Source: Parapristionchus giblindavisi
Lineage: Eukaryota; Nematoda; Chromadorea; Rhabditida; Diplogasteridae
Direction of reading: 5' to 3'
Length of the DNA stretch: 64,000 nt
Assembly (NCBI GenBank): GCA_943737045.1
Contig: CALSFV010000387.1
Coordinates: forward strand, 1 to 64,000
Shown: positions 25,101-36,700 of the stretch, one piece after another
How positions within the stretch are numbered: position 1 is the first letter of the stretch
How the letters are laid out: each line of letters starts with the position of its first letter
Made by a program: the position numbers and the translations under genes
Notes under the pieces: generated by a model
The model's input: only the letters and a program-made list of their open reading frames with translations
The model's database searches: none
What the model was told of the DNA's origin: nothing

Positions 25101-28100
25101 GTCTCAACTCCTGAATCAGCCGAAGGAAAAGCGATTGGAGAAGGAATGGAAAGTGTATCTACGAGTGGTATGGTATCATATCATTGACTAATCAATCAAT
25201 AATATCTTTCAGCTACTACAGAAGCATCAGTGGTGGGATCAACTACAAGTGAAGTAGAGAAGAAGATTGAACCATCTACAGTACCTACACCTGCTGATCT
25301 AGCTAAAGAAACTCATGGAGAACATGGAGGAGCTGAGTTTGGAGAAACTACCACAGCCAATATTGGAGAATCTAATGATAAGGTATACGGTAGATCAATA
25401 TAAAGTAGAATAATTAATCAATAATCTCCAGTCTGGATTATCGACCGTATCAACAGAAGAAACAACAACAACTGGATTAGCTGAAGGAGCAAAAGCAATA
25501 GAAGAAGGAATAGAAAAGACTTTAGCTGATGCTTCTCATGGTGGTAAATCTATCTTATTCATTCATATTTATTTTCAATAATCAATTTCAGTTATCGATT
25601 CATCCACCCATACAGCCCCTGTGCCTTCACCTGCTGATCTAGCCAAAGAAACTCATGGAGAACATGGAGGAGCTGAATTTGGATCAACTACAATTGCTTC
25701 CACTGGAGAATCTACCGATGAGGTATACGGTAGATTAATGTAGGGACAGATGATCAATCGATATTTTCCAGACGGGAGCATCTACCGTAAATCCAGTAGA
25801 GGTAACATCTTCAGTAGCTGAAGGAGCCAAAGAAATAGAAGAAGGAATAGAAAAGAGTCTATCTGGTGTTTCTCATGAAGGAGTCAATATTGGAGAAGGA
25901 GGTAATCAATTCAATCGATAAGTTCATATCTACCGTAATCTATTTCAGTTACTGATTCATCAACACATACTGTAACTCAATCTGTTCCTTCTCCAGCAGA
26001 TCTAGCTAAAGGAACTCATGGTGAACATGGAGGGGCTGAATTCGGAGATACTCATATCAAGACACTCAATCAATCTGATGAAGAGGTACTGTAATTGATC
26101 TATCATCTATTCCAATCAATCAATAATTTATAGAAAGCAGCTGAAGAGTCATCAACTACTAGTGAAGTAGAGAAGAAGATTGAACCATCTACAGTACCCT
26201 CTCCATCTGAATTGGCTACTCATTTGAGTACAGTATCCCCTGTTGAATCATCCTCATTAGTTGAAGAATCAATTGATGGAGGAATAGATAAGGCATTAGA
26301 GAAAGTAGAAGGAGATGGAGTAACTAAGACTACTACTGAACCTCCTGTTCAAGCTGTCAAGGTATAAATAATATATTTATGAAAATTTTGGATATTTCTG
26401 GACGTCTGAAATTTTCGGGCACTTGAAAAAATAACTGGAACTCTTTGATAGTTCTAAAAATGTCTGACAATTGCGGATAGTTCTTTTAAAAAATAGGTTA
26501 ATCAAAACGATAATATTGTCTTGAAATAAATAAATGAATAATCTTAGGATCTACTGGATGCCCTAGCATCTGGAGATTTTGATCGAGCTCTATTCACTAA
26601 GAAAAACAATATTACTACTCCCAATGGAACCGAAGCTCATCAAATGCTCAAAGGAAATACACGTATCTTCTTTCCATTCATTCTCTTTGATCTTTTATTT
26701 GTTAAATGTGATATTTGATCTTTGATCTTTGATCTTTTCAGAACTCCTCGGTGACTTTGCCACTCCTGTCAATCAGAAGCACGGTAAGTATGACCAAACT
26801 AATCTATGTTGTCTTCATCTAACATCATCTTCATATTTGTCGTGTTCTAACCATTTGTCTTCTTTATCTAATCATTGATTACTTATCATCATAAGAATGA
26901 ATCTAGAATGTACAACTGGACAACTTCGTTTCACAACATTTGAATTAGTCGATCTATCAACTCGATTCGAAGTCGATGCTATTGCCTATTCTCTTCCTCA
27001 TTGTGCTCGTTTGTGTTATGAGGTGTGATATTCCAATTGTGGTGTGATCTGTGTAGTGTGGTATACTGTAGGTTGGATGTACACTAGCCGCGTACTCAAG
27101 ATTCCCTCGTCCTCTATGTCTAATGCACTTCGAGAAGGAAGGAAATGGACATAGATGCAATGAAGAAACAAATAGAACTAGTTATTGGACTTATTCAAGT
27201 CTTCAACAAGTTGTTGCTATTGATTGTATTATATGTGGTATGTTATGGTGGATTGGATTATAGATATACTTAGAAATCAATAACAACTCATAGAACTAAT
27301 AATCAATATAGTCATTGTACATTCTTATTAATTAATATTTTATTGATTGACTTTGGAATGATATTGATTGGCATTGTTGTTGTTGTTGTTGTTATAATAT
27401 GGATTGATTGATCTAACACTACTAATATAATCAATCTTCAGATGGACAAACATTCTTTGAGCATGATCATAATGTTGATATCACAACTCTTCATGCTATC
27501 GATGATTCTATTCTCACCGTTCAATCACCTCAAGGTTCTTATCAATTTAAATAACAATCATCTACATCTATATGACGTTTTCAAAAAAAAGTTGAAACTA
27601 ACAGACGTTTGATAAGACCAAATAGTCTTTTAATGGAATTAAAATGATTTAACAATATATATTGATTAAGGAGTATCAAAATCATGTGATGGTGGTCGTC
27701 TTGAATTCCAATATGTTCCTTCTGGTTCACTTCCTAGATTGAATGTTACTAATGATGTTCCTGCACGAACACCTGCTGATTGTGCTAGACGATGTCTAGA
27801 AACGGTACACTTACATCTCACTTTGATCTTTGATCTTTGATCTTTGATCTTTCAGAAGGGATGCACCACGGCTGGATACATTCCTACACCATCTGCAGAG
27901 ATCAGTAATGGAGTCTGTCTATTAACTTCTGATGATGAAGTGAGTCTTTCATCTTATTTTTTTAGAAATTCTTATAATAATTGTTCTTTTGGGGCTTGCC
28001 TAGTGACGAGGCCCCTCCCCATTAGAGTTGTCAAGTTCTAAATCAGCTCTATTAGACCATCTGACAAATATTTTAGCAAACGTCTTCCTTTCAATTTTTG

Positions 28101-28635
28101 ATCTTTGATCTTTGAATGTGATCTTTGATATCTTAAGGTGTGTATATCAAATGATGATTCTGTCCCTCAACATGCATCAGTAACTGCATTCGTTATTTCA
28201 TGTATCAAATGTACACGTAAGTATCTTTCTCATATCAACTGAAATTGAATAATAAATGAATATGTTTAAGGTTGTTCATATAATCTAAGTCATATGAGTT
28301 TATCTCCTTCTACTGCTAAGTTCCAACACATTGCCACTGTAAAAACTATAGGACAATGTGCTGAGGTATAGAGATTAAAAATCAAAGATCAAAGGTCAAT
28401 TTGACTTTTCCAGCTTTGCAACAGTAAGAAGTGTTCTTACGCTCAATATGATTCCACTACGAGTACTGTAAGTGAATTATCGATTGATTGATTGATGCAA
28501 CTAATCAATATATTGTAGTGTGCATTATCAATGGAATCAACCCTTGATAATGATTGTAATCGATCAGAATCTTCAATATCAATCAAGAGTTCATTACCTA
28601 TTAAAATTGAATGTGTTCAATGTAGAGAAGAGTAA
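13166..28635 (+). CDS. Giant secreted multi-PAN/apple-domain protein with Glu/Thr/Gly-rich arms
   Basis: Secreted matrix or adhesion-type protein of roughly 2,500 residues or more, in over 40 exons. ATG 13166 opens a clear signal peptide (MILSSLLLYLGTTLAAP); exon 1 ends at 13235 in phase 1 and joins 16285 in phase across a 3-kb intron. Eight PAN/apple-like modules can be read, at about 16285-17069, 19567-20106, 20663-21055, 22117-22457, 22781-23090, 26910-27238, 27677-28217 and 28271-28635. Each carries the CAxxCF/CxxC cysteine pattern and most end in a C-I/V-x-C motif such as LDCIRCP, MDCVICAK, IHCVNC or IHCMSC. PAN modules bind protein or carbohydrate. Between modules 2-3 and 5-6 lie long acidic Thr/Glu/Gly segments (TTVxEGEE, AEGAHGAEG), with two internal duplications and an apparent frameshift at about 23495-23502. 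TAA at 28633-28635. Likely cuticle or apical extracellular matrix; the exact orthologue is not recognised. Confidence 0.85.
13361..13440. repeat. (CCTCTA)n array
   Basis: At least ten successive CCTCTA hexamers in PAN-gene intron 1, then mixed TCCCTC. This is a different hexamer phase from the CTCCCT arrays nearby. Confidence 0.9.
13640..13710. repeat. GAGGGA purine array
   Basis: About 70 bp of GAGGGA in PAN-gene intron 1, opposite in strand composition to the pyrimidine arrays on either side, so it can pair with them in the transcript. Confidence 0.85.
13865..14105. repeat. 38-bp minisatellite of TCCCTC units
   Basis: About six tandem copies of a 38-bp unit. Each unit is CTCTCTCCCTCTCCCTCTCC followed by CTCTATATCCTCCTCTAC or CTCTCTATCCTCCTCTAC, and the two spacer forms alternate. 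The alternation suggests the dimer (76 bp) is what was last amplified. It lies in PAN-gene intron 1. Confidence 0.9.
14630..15150. repeat. Cluster of GAGGGA and CTCCCT arrays in PAN intron 1
   Basis: Purine array at 14630-14706, pyrimidine array at 14815-14890, purine array at 15068-15150. Alternating strand composition would let the intron RNA fold into long stems. Smaller pyrimidine patches follow at 16088-16145 and 16567-16655. Confidence 0.8.
17336..17440. repeat. GAGGGA array in PAN intron
   Basis: About 100 bp of GAGGGA/GAGAGGGA in the intron between the first PAN module and the exon at about 17696. Confidence 0.85.
18113..18250. repeat. Dispersed repeat B, copy 1
   Basis: An intronic stretch that aligns with 36117-36236: ATCGAGAGG near the start, a shared ATTTGAT, then CATTTTCTTGTGCAAGTACA, ACAATA and TTCTTAC. 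Divergent copies of one interspersed element; the true ends are not clear. Confidence 0.5.
19718..19837. repeat. Hairpin MITE, copy 2
   Basis: 120-bp near-palindrome in a PAN-gene intron. The left arm starts AAAGGCACACCCCAAGCTAA and the right arm ends AAATTAGCTCGGGTGTACC. The centre, CACTCTCTCGC...GCGAGAGAGAG, is also self-complementary and has an expanded GA run. Confidence 0.85.
23690..24060 (+). repeat. Coding tandem duplications in the PAN protein
   Basis: 27-bp units coding EGAEGAHGA repeat at about 23820-23920. A block of about 120 bp beginning GGGAGCCCAAGCTGGAGAAG is present at 23711 and again at 23921, a 210-bp (70-codon) period, with almost no differences. The spacing preserves reading frame. 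Confidence 0.9.
25210..26100 (+). repeat. Tandemly duplicated exon pair in the PAN gene
   Basis: Three exons coding a PADLAKxTHGEHGGAEFG segment lie at about 25213-25381, 25590-25722 and 25950-26086, about 360-375 bp apart. Between them sit two related exons coding EGAKxIEEGIEKxL. The introns keep the same phase, so a two-exon module was duplicated. Confidence 0.85.
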
Positions 28636-29253
28636 TAGATTAATCATTTATCTATCTCTATCTATATTGATATAATACGGGTAAACCATATATCACCAGA
28701 TACTATTCCCCATATCTATTTCCCATTCATTCCTTACCATATCTTATTCGTCTTCATCGCTCAATGAAAGCTTCAATTACATTCTCAAGTTGAGTTAAAC
28801 TCTTTTGGTTCACAAAAAGAACTCAATCAATCGATATCATTCATTTAATTAATCTCCGCCATTTCATTTTTGTTCTTTGATAATCAATAATATCCTATTT
28901 ATGAGAGTGAAAGTCAATATGACTTGTCTATCATCATAATTGGGTATAAATATAATAGATTCCATGAGATCATCTCTATCCACTGCCTTTATTCATTCAA
29001 TTGTTTCCCATTCTAACTAGTCATTCCATAGTGGTCTCCCATATCCCTTCCATCCTATTCTTCATACTTAATTCGTTGAGAACGTGTAATAAACAATATT
29101 ATGACTTCATCCTTGAATTGGTCAAACAAGAACACAAAAAGAGATAGATAGAAAGAAGGATTGATTAAATGATTGAAAGTGAATGAATTGATATCACTTC
29201 AATTGGGTCATTTAGCTATTCAATACAACCTTATCCTTTCTCTTTCTATTCTC
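28636..29253. other. Intergenic region
   Basis: 3' flank of the PAN gene and 5' flank of the DB-module gene. AT-rich, with short ATCAATCAATCG and TTCATT stretches. No exon, RNA gene or repeat of note seen. Confidence 0.5.
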
Positions 29254-30518
29254 ATGACTACATCAACTACCTTTTATTTACTTATCCTATCAATTGTTCT
29301 CATTAATGGTCTTGAAGACTTTGAAATAAGAAAGTTATGTCCCCAGGATAAGAATCTATGTATAAAGAAAGCAGCTAGAGTAAGTTATTCATTCTTCATC
29401 TTTTATATTTTTCCAATTATTGATTATTCAAACTGCTTCAATATCATTCATTTTGTTTCAGGGAGAATGTTTTGGTAGTTCATTGAAAGCAAATGTTCTT
29501 CAGAAACAATGTCAATGTTCATGTGATGCTGTACATCATGAAAGGTTTCTGAAGATCAAAGAATAAAGACCAAAGACAAAGATCAAAGATCAATTTTAGA
29601 ATCCAAACCTGTTGTAAGACAGTAGGAGAGAAGGAGATGAAATTCTGTCTACCTCTTTGTTCATATAATACTACTGCTGAAGCTGTATGGACTGTTCTCT
29701 ATTATTCATATCTTTCATTTTTATAATTATCGATTATATTCAGTTAGGAAGTACAACCGGTATCAAATGTGTATCACAACTAACAACATGGGCATATTGT
29801 GGAGCAGATAACAATGATTGTACACAATGTTGTGTATCTAAAGGTAAGAGTCCTTAAAGGATCTATCATCGTCTATTCATTTCAATCAATATTTCCCTCT
29901 TCTCCCCTTCTTTTTTCCAAACTAAATATTCAATTAATTCCTATTTTTTGCTCGAACTTAATTTAATCCAATTCAAAAAAATGTTAAATTTTAAAAAAAA
30001 TAGAAGAGTGTCTTAAAGCGACACCCCAAGCTAATTTGAGACTCTCCTCTCTGGCCACACTCTCTCGCTTTCGTTGCCTACGAGAGAGTATCGCCAATGC
30101 GGAGAGTAAAATTAGCTTGGGGTGTGCCTTTAAGGATAAAAACGAGTATTGACTATCAATTTGATCTAAACCATGAATAATATAAACCTTTAGGAGTTCC
30201 TCCTGAATGTCGTTCATTTTGTCAAGGAAAAGTACCCACATGTGATATGCAATCTATATTCCAATATCAGGTTATCTATATTTTCTTTCATTTATTTATC
30301 TAATTCCTCTAACATCTTTACGAGTATGTTTCACGAGAATAATCAAAGTTTGAAAACAAACTATTTTGTATGAAGATATGAATGATTAAAATAAAATAAT
30401 TATTGTTAAGGGTTGCATCTCTCATATGAATAATATAATGTCGTGTCAAAAGAGTGGATTGGGAATGAAACCTCGATATGATCCTAATTGGACTTCTTCA
30501 TGTGAATGGGAAGGATAA
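29254..30518 (+). CDS. Secreted DB-module protein
   Basis: ATG 29254 starts a signal peptide (MTTSTTFYLLILSIVLINGL). Six exons follow, ending in TAA 30516-30518, for about 210 residues. The second half fits the nematode DB module (Pfam DB, PF01682): paired cysteines in QTCCKTVGEKEMKFCLPLCS, then CVSQLTTWAYCG, CTQCCVSKGVPPECRSFC and CISHMNNIMSC. A shorter Cys-rich lead (GECFGS, KQCQCSCD) precedes it. DB modules are extracellular and mostly of unknown role, and are found in hypodermal and immunoglobulin-domain proteins. The intron between exons 4 and 5 carries hairpin MITE copy 3. Confidence 0.85.
30012..30134. repeat. Hairpin MITE, copy 3 (best preserved)
   Basis: 123 bp from CTTAAAG to CTTTAAG in an intron of the DB-module gene. 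The left arm CTTAAAGCGACACCCCAAGC pairs with the right arm GCTTGGGGTGTGCCTTTAAG, the pairing continues through AATTT-AAATT and CTCTCC-GGAGAG, and the centre pairs CTCTCTCG with CGAGAGAG. Confidence 0.9.
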
Positions 30519-30825
30519 TAATCATTCATTATTTATACTTTGTATTATTTATACAATTTGAATAAACGTAGGTATGTATATCTACACTATGTTTGTCTAC
30601 TCGTACATTCTATGCTATGGCAGTATGGAGATCAATAATATAGAAAGACTCAATCAATAATATTGATATATCTATGAATAAATTCTATTAAAATTGAATA
30701 AAATCTATAGAAATAAAATAATATATCTAGATAATCTTGTGCTCAAAAAAGTAGCAAAAAGAAAAGAAAAGGCGAGAGAGAGGTCTTTTCTTTTCTTTCA
30801 TGAGTTTTGAATACAATATAAAAGA
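30519..30825. other. Convergent 3' flanks
   Basis: About 300 bp between the ends of the DB-module gene and the coiled-coil gene. A short inverted repeat AAGAAAAGAAAAG...CTTTTCTTTTCTTTC (about 30762-30799) lies near the 3' end of the minus-strand gene. Nothing coding seen. Confidence 0.5.
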
Positions 30826-33443
30826 TCAAATAATAATATGAGAAGTAAGTTTTTCTTGTGCTCTTTGATGTCTTATCTCTAAATTACGTAGAGATGTCTT
30901 CAATCTTTTCAATAAATCACGATAATGTTCTTTTGTCTACAAATAATCAATCAATAATTGGATGAATAATCTATAACTCACTCCAATTAATTGTGCTTCT
31001 GATTCCTTTACTTTCTTTCTCAATCTAGCTACTTCATCTGCAGTCTCTGGATCACTTTCCAATCGTTTTCTCAATAGAATACAGTAATCTCAGTCAATAT
31101 CTACCGTACACTCACTTCAACTCCATACATTTTCTTTCTGCAATATCTCTTTCCTCTCTCGCCCTCTCAACTTCCAATTGCATTTTGGTTCGGAATCGAC
31201 GATTCTCTTCAGAGTCCTGCAACGATTATCTGATAGGTACTGTATCCTAATGAGTTATTGATTACCTCTCTCCTTTTTCTCTCTCTTTTTTCTCGTTCTC
31301 TTTCGAGATCCTTGATCTTTTCTTCGCTATCAATTAAATTTCTTCGAAGATCTTCCATTTCGTTGAGAGATTCCGATAATTCTATAATATATTAATTTAG
31401 TAAGTAAATCAATGTACAGGAGTGATATGCATGCACGTATTTAAAATAATTGTAACAAAAAACTATTAATAACTATACATATAAAATGAAAATAGAAGTT
31501 TGAGAAATGATACAAACCATTGAATTCTTCATTTCTCTTATGGAAATTATTCTCAAGATCAGCCAAACACGATTCATAATGAAGTTTCTGTAAGGTACTT
31601 TTGAGAATAGTTTAAAAAAGAAAAAAATACAAAAAGTATTATTAAAATGAAGTATTATTGATTCCCATTGATCCAATATTGTATACTTAATAATTAGTCC
31701 ATTTGTTTATTAATAGATCGATAACCTGTTTATCTCTATCTTCTAATTCCTTTCGTTCTCTATCTAATAGATCCATTTCAATTGCTGACTTTGACACCAT
31801 CAATTCATTGATTTTTCTGAAAATAATCAATAATTATCTATGTATCAACTAATATCCTATCATATTTACCTTTCAAGAACTTCTATTTTCTCGTCTTTTC
31901 TCGCAAGAATTTCCTTAGTTTGAGAATATTCACTTGTTAATCTATACGAATCAATCAATATATTAATACAGTACGTATAGATACAGTATACCTGGCTGCT
32001 TTTGAATCAGATTTAGCTCTTTCTTCTCTTTCTTCTCTTATAAATGATTCTTTGACTCGAAGTTCGTCTCTATATTCATTCTCTTTACGTGATAAATCAC
32101 TATTTGTCTAAAACAAAAGATTAAAATACAAAGACAAGTTCAAAGCATAAAAGAATAGTAAAAAATAGAAATAATAGGAGAAAAAGAAGTATATAGAATG
32201 AAGGTAAAAGAAAGAATATGAAAGGGACATAAATGTCCTCTCTATCTACTCTCACCCATTCAAAAGCATATCCGAACAATTTTAGAAGAGAAAACAGAAT
32301 AAAGATGAAAATAAGTAAAGAAAGAATAATAAAATGACTTACTTTACTAAGTCTATCTTCTAGATCTAAAATGAGATTACGGTAGTGTTCAAGCAGAGAT
32401 TCATAATGTTTCAATTGATCACTTCTGAATAAGATTACAGTATGATATGGGATACCGTAATCCGGAAAGTTCCCATTGGGAGTTACTTACCCACAATCCT
32501 CGACTTCTTTCTCGCGGATGAGAGTCTCAACATGTCTTTCCAATCGAACACGTTCTTCTCTACGATCCTTCAATCAATCAATCAACAATCAATCAATCAA
32601 CAATCAATCAATAAATAATCTAACCTTATCTTTCCTTCGATCATCTTCTCTCATACTTCTCATTTCGTCAATTAATCGATTGTTTTCTTCTTCCAATTCT
32701 AGTCTTAACTTCTTCTCAACTTGACATTCCTTCTCTCTATCTTCAATATCCTGAAGTGGGAGGGGATGGAATGGAAGGGGGAATGAACATTCATTGTATC
32801 TATTCATTCTATTCCATTTCTCTATTCATTCTATATTTCTATTCATTCATACCTTTCTATATATTCGTTGTAGTTGAGATATGGTCTCTACTTCTTCTCC
32901 TTTACTTCTTTCTTCTATTCTACGACAATCAACCTCCATTTGACGAATTATCTACAGGAGATCAAAGATCAGAACAGAAAGAGCAATTACGCCAAAAGAT
33001 CAAAGATTAAACAATATCTACAATCCATATACTCCATATTTGATAGAAGCAGAATAATTTCCAAAAATATAGTACGGTAGAATTGAAAGATCAAAGATCA
33101 AAGATCAAAGATGAAACCTCTTTCCTCCTTTCAACAATGTCATCATCAACGTCTCTCCTTTCTTTCAAATCATCCATTTTCAATAATAACTGTAAATATG
33201 GAACTAATATTGAATAATAGATAAATATAAACCATTTCATTTTGTCGTCTCAATTCCTTATTCTCTTTTGATAGATCAATACTCCTTTCCTTGAGTATCC
33301 TATAATTTTCTTGAGTTCTCAATACCAATTGTCTTTCTACCTTAAAAATCAATCAATATGAATCAATACAAATCAATAAAACAAACCTCTAAAACCCTAT
33401 TCAATTCATCAATTTCAGAGTGTTCTCTAGGGGATGAATCCAT
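30826..33443 (-). CDS. Coiled-coil protein, unrecognised
   Basis: About 15 exons on the minus strand, from ATG 33443 (MDSSPREHSEIDELNRVLE) to TGA 30826, for roughly 470 residues. Nearly the whole chain is heptad-rich with Glu/Lys/Arg/Leu, for example ILKERSIDLSKENKELRRQN, LEEENNRLIDEMRSMRED and KINELMVSKSAIEMDLLDRE. There are no membrane segments, signal peptide or catalytic domain. Proteins of this type act as cytoskeletal, centrosomal or ciliary scaffolds, but any database match would be dominated by generic coiled coil, so no role is assigned. It lies 355 bp downstream of NASP on the same strand and could be the second gene of an operon. Some introns consist largely of GATCAAAGATCAAAGATCAA repeats. 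Confidence 0.8.
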
Positions 33444-33798
33444 AGTGCGCGAATAGAGTGAATGAGAGGGCGAAGGGTTCTATTCCTTCTTCCTCTCAGT
33501 TGTTAGGGGTGACCATCTGTCACTAGTAGACACTACATACAATCAAGAGACAACAGACAGACACCAACCACCCCATTACGTATTCTATTCAGTCAACAAT
33601 TCATCCATTCATGTAAAGCAACCTTTATTCATATTATAGCTTTAAATTAACCATAAATAGTAGGATCCAAAACACATCGGTCTAGATACAACGGTTATAC
33701 ACATATTACAGTGAATGTTGTGGTAGAGATCATACAGCATCATACAAACAATAAAACATTACAAATACAAACATGGATTAATATTAAAAGTAGTGTGA
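33444..33798. other. Spacer between NASP and coiled-coil gene
   Basis: 355 bp between two minus-strand genes, short enough for co-transcription. Holds the NASP 3' flank and the coiled-coil gene's 5' flank. No further exon seen. Confidence 0.5.
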
Positions 33799-36700
33799 TT
33801 ATGCATTAACAGTAGTGGATACATTTTCTTCTCCTCTTGTATCTTCTTCAGTATCAGCTTTTGCCTTCTTCGCACTTTCATCTACCTCACTATCGTCATG
33901 AGCTCGCTTCTTTCTGCAAATTCAAATTATTTTTTAATATTGAAATAATAACGATTCAAAACAATACCATAAATTTTTATTCAACTCACATTTTCAAAAC
34001 TATACACCGAATTGTGATAAACTGACCCGATTATAAACTGGTCCGTAAAATAGCTTATTTTTCGCTTATTTTGGCCAAATAGGTGATAAAGTTACCCGTT
34101 TTTTGTAAGCCGACCAATTTATAAACTAACCCGTACCCACAATGCGGGTGCTCGAAAATGTATTAACAATACATATATATTAAAAATTTAACCTAACGAG
34201 TCCAGTGATATCATTAGTAGAAGGATCAGAGTTAGATGCACTAGATGAAGTAAGTACTGTTGGTTGAGCTGATTCTTCCTTCTTCATATCACTCATCTAA
34301 ACAATTACTCATCTATATAGATCATGCATAATTCTCGCATACCAATTCCTTTTGTACTGAACTCTTCTCTGCATCATCAGCCTTCTCCTTAAGAGTATTG
34401 ATGATCTCCTCTAGATCTTTCACTTCATCTTTTTGTTCTTCATTCAAATCGCCAGAGCCACGAATTCTATCTACAAGTATATTAGTTAATCAACACAATA
34501 TGTATTTTTTTCAGAAATTAAGCCCAAAGAGTAAGAAGGTACACGTGGAGAGGTAATCAATACCAATTACAAATAATAACGATCAGGGGTGTGAAAAATT
34601 TCCCGGCCTTTTTCGAACATTTTTGGGTTATTTCCCGATTGTAGATGATAAGTTTTGGAAAACTTTTTCGCACATTAAGAATAAAAAAAGTAAAAGATGA
34701 TTCTAAAGGAATATCGAAATGAAGTTTTCGAACAATTCTTACTGATAGTGCAGACCTTTCGAAGAACAATTACCAACATGAAAGTCATAACCGATTTACT
34801 TCGATTTTCTGCTAACCATGATCGGATCGAAAGACTGGGCCTTTAATTATGCCAGAAAATAGTTGTTTAGAATAGAAAAAGTGATCTTATATGAGCTAAA
34901 AGCGAAAAATAAGATTTTCCCGAACTTTCGCCATTTCCCGCCTTTTGAAACCGGGAAAATTTTTCCCCGAAATTTACCGAAAAATATTTCACGCACATCC
35001 CTGAATAACGATGTAATGAACGTTAATTAATAACACTACTAACCAATAACTGCTTGCATATCGACTACAGCCTTCTTGTATGACTCGGCAGCCAATACAA
35101 ATTCATTACGGAGAGAATTGATCCGTCCTTCGTGGAATGAAATCTGAAAATCACCGCCATTACCATTAAATTTTTGCACATTTTCCAGAATGTTAATATT
35201 CAATAAATAAAAACATTATTCTAAAACGTCAGTCAAAGAATAAGAATTGATTATAATATCATTGATAAAATAAGTGAATAAACCTCAGCAACTAGGCGGT
35301 CACCAACGAGATCCAACTCCTTCAATATTTCACGAGCATTTCCAAGCTCCTCCAAAGCCTGTAATAGTTCATCAATCAATCACAGATATTTAATCAATAT
35401 CATTAATAGAATTTATTTCAAATGAGAATAGAAGAACATCTTCTTACTAACCTCATCATATTTCTCATCAGCAGTAGCACATTGAGCCAATTGAACATAG
35501 ACATCAGCCCTCTTCTTCTTCCATGAATTATCCTTCGTTTCTTCATACATCTTCTCAGCAATCTTAGCTGCTACTTCAAGAGTTTCGAATGCCAATTGAG
35601 CTGATGGAATCTCATCTTCATCTTCTTCTAAACATTATTACATTAACAATAAACAAATTATATTCTATGAAGCAAAACAAAGCATTATCAATACTGAATA
35701 TAAGCAAGAACAGTTGGGGATAATAACAGATAACAAGTAAATCAAACGAATAGGTATATAATTAACCATACCATCTTCAACTTCTTCATCATCATCTTCT
35801 TGTTCATCAGCCTTTTCGGTATCAACTAAATCTTCCTTGGCATCTTCTTTACTTTCCTCATTGTCATCCTTATTTTCAGTTGATTCTACCGTCTCTTCTG
35901 TGTTCTTATCATCAATCGTTTCTTCTTTAGTTTCATCCGTCGTAGTACCTACAGTTGAATATACATTACACACATCTTATTGAGCGTATAAAAATCACTT
36001 GTTTTATTTGTAGAAGAGACTATTTCTTGTTTTACATGGTTCAGAAACTATGCCTATCTCTTTTATATCAAATATCGCGCGGCGAAAGTTAGCCGGGTTA
36101 GGTGAGAGGCAGCGGAGAGACAATCGAGAGGCGGGGCGAGATCTAGCATTTGATCGACTTCCGCTCCTTAGAGCCCAGTGTCATTTTCTTATGCAAGTGC
36201 ATTTTATACGCACAATACTCATTATATTCTTACCAGTAGTAGTATCATCTTTCTTCTCATCAGCTTCCATCTCTTCCTTCGTCTTCTCGATCTCTGCAGC
36301 TCCTTCTGCAAGTGCATCAGCGACCATCTCTCGAACTTCAATCTCTTCCTCTTCTAAACACATATCACACCACTACACTACTTGTACACACTACGAATAT
36401 CAACACGAACCAGTCATACTCTCATCTCCTGCTTCTTTCTCTTCTGCAGCAGCTTCAGCTTCCTTAGTCTTAATATCTACGAGAGCCGTCTTGAATAGAT
36501 CATTCTCAACAGCACTTAATTCAACCATGGCACGACCATACTGAAATAGTATCGATTGAACTATGCTGCCAGTTGTGAATGACCAACCATAAAGTTAGGC
36601 TCGAACGATTCAGCAGCGAATTCACCATAGATTAAAGCACTGAAACGAGAAATAACTATAACGATACAATAGTAATAAATAATAGCTTACGTAAGTTCAG

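Noticed and set aside
36050..36544. 164-residue plus-strand frame
   Set aside because: Antisense to NASP exons and an intron repeat; composition mirrors the acidic NASP region.
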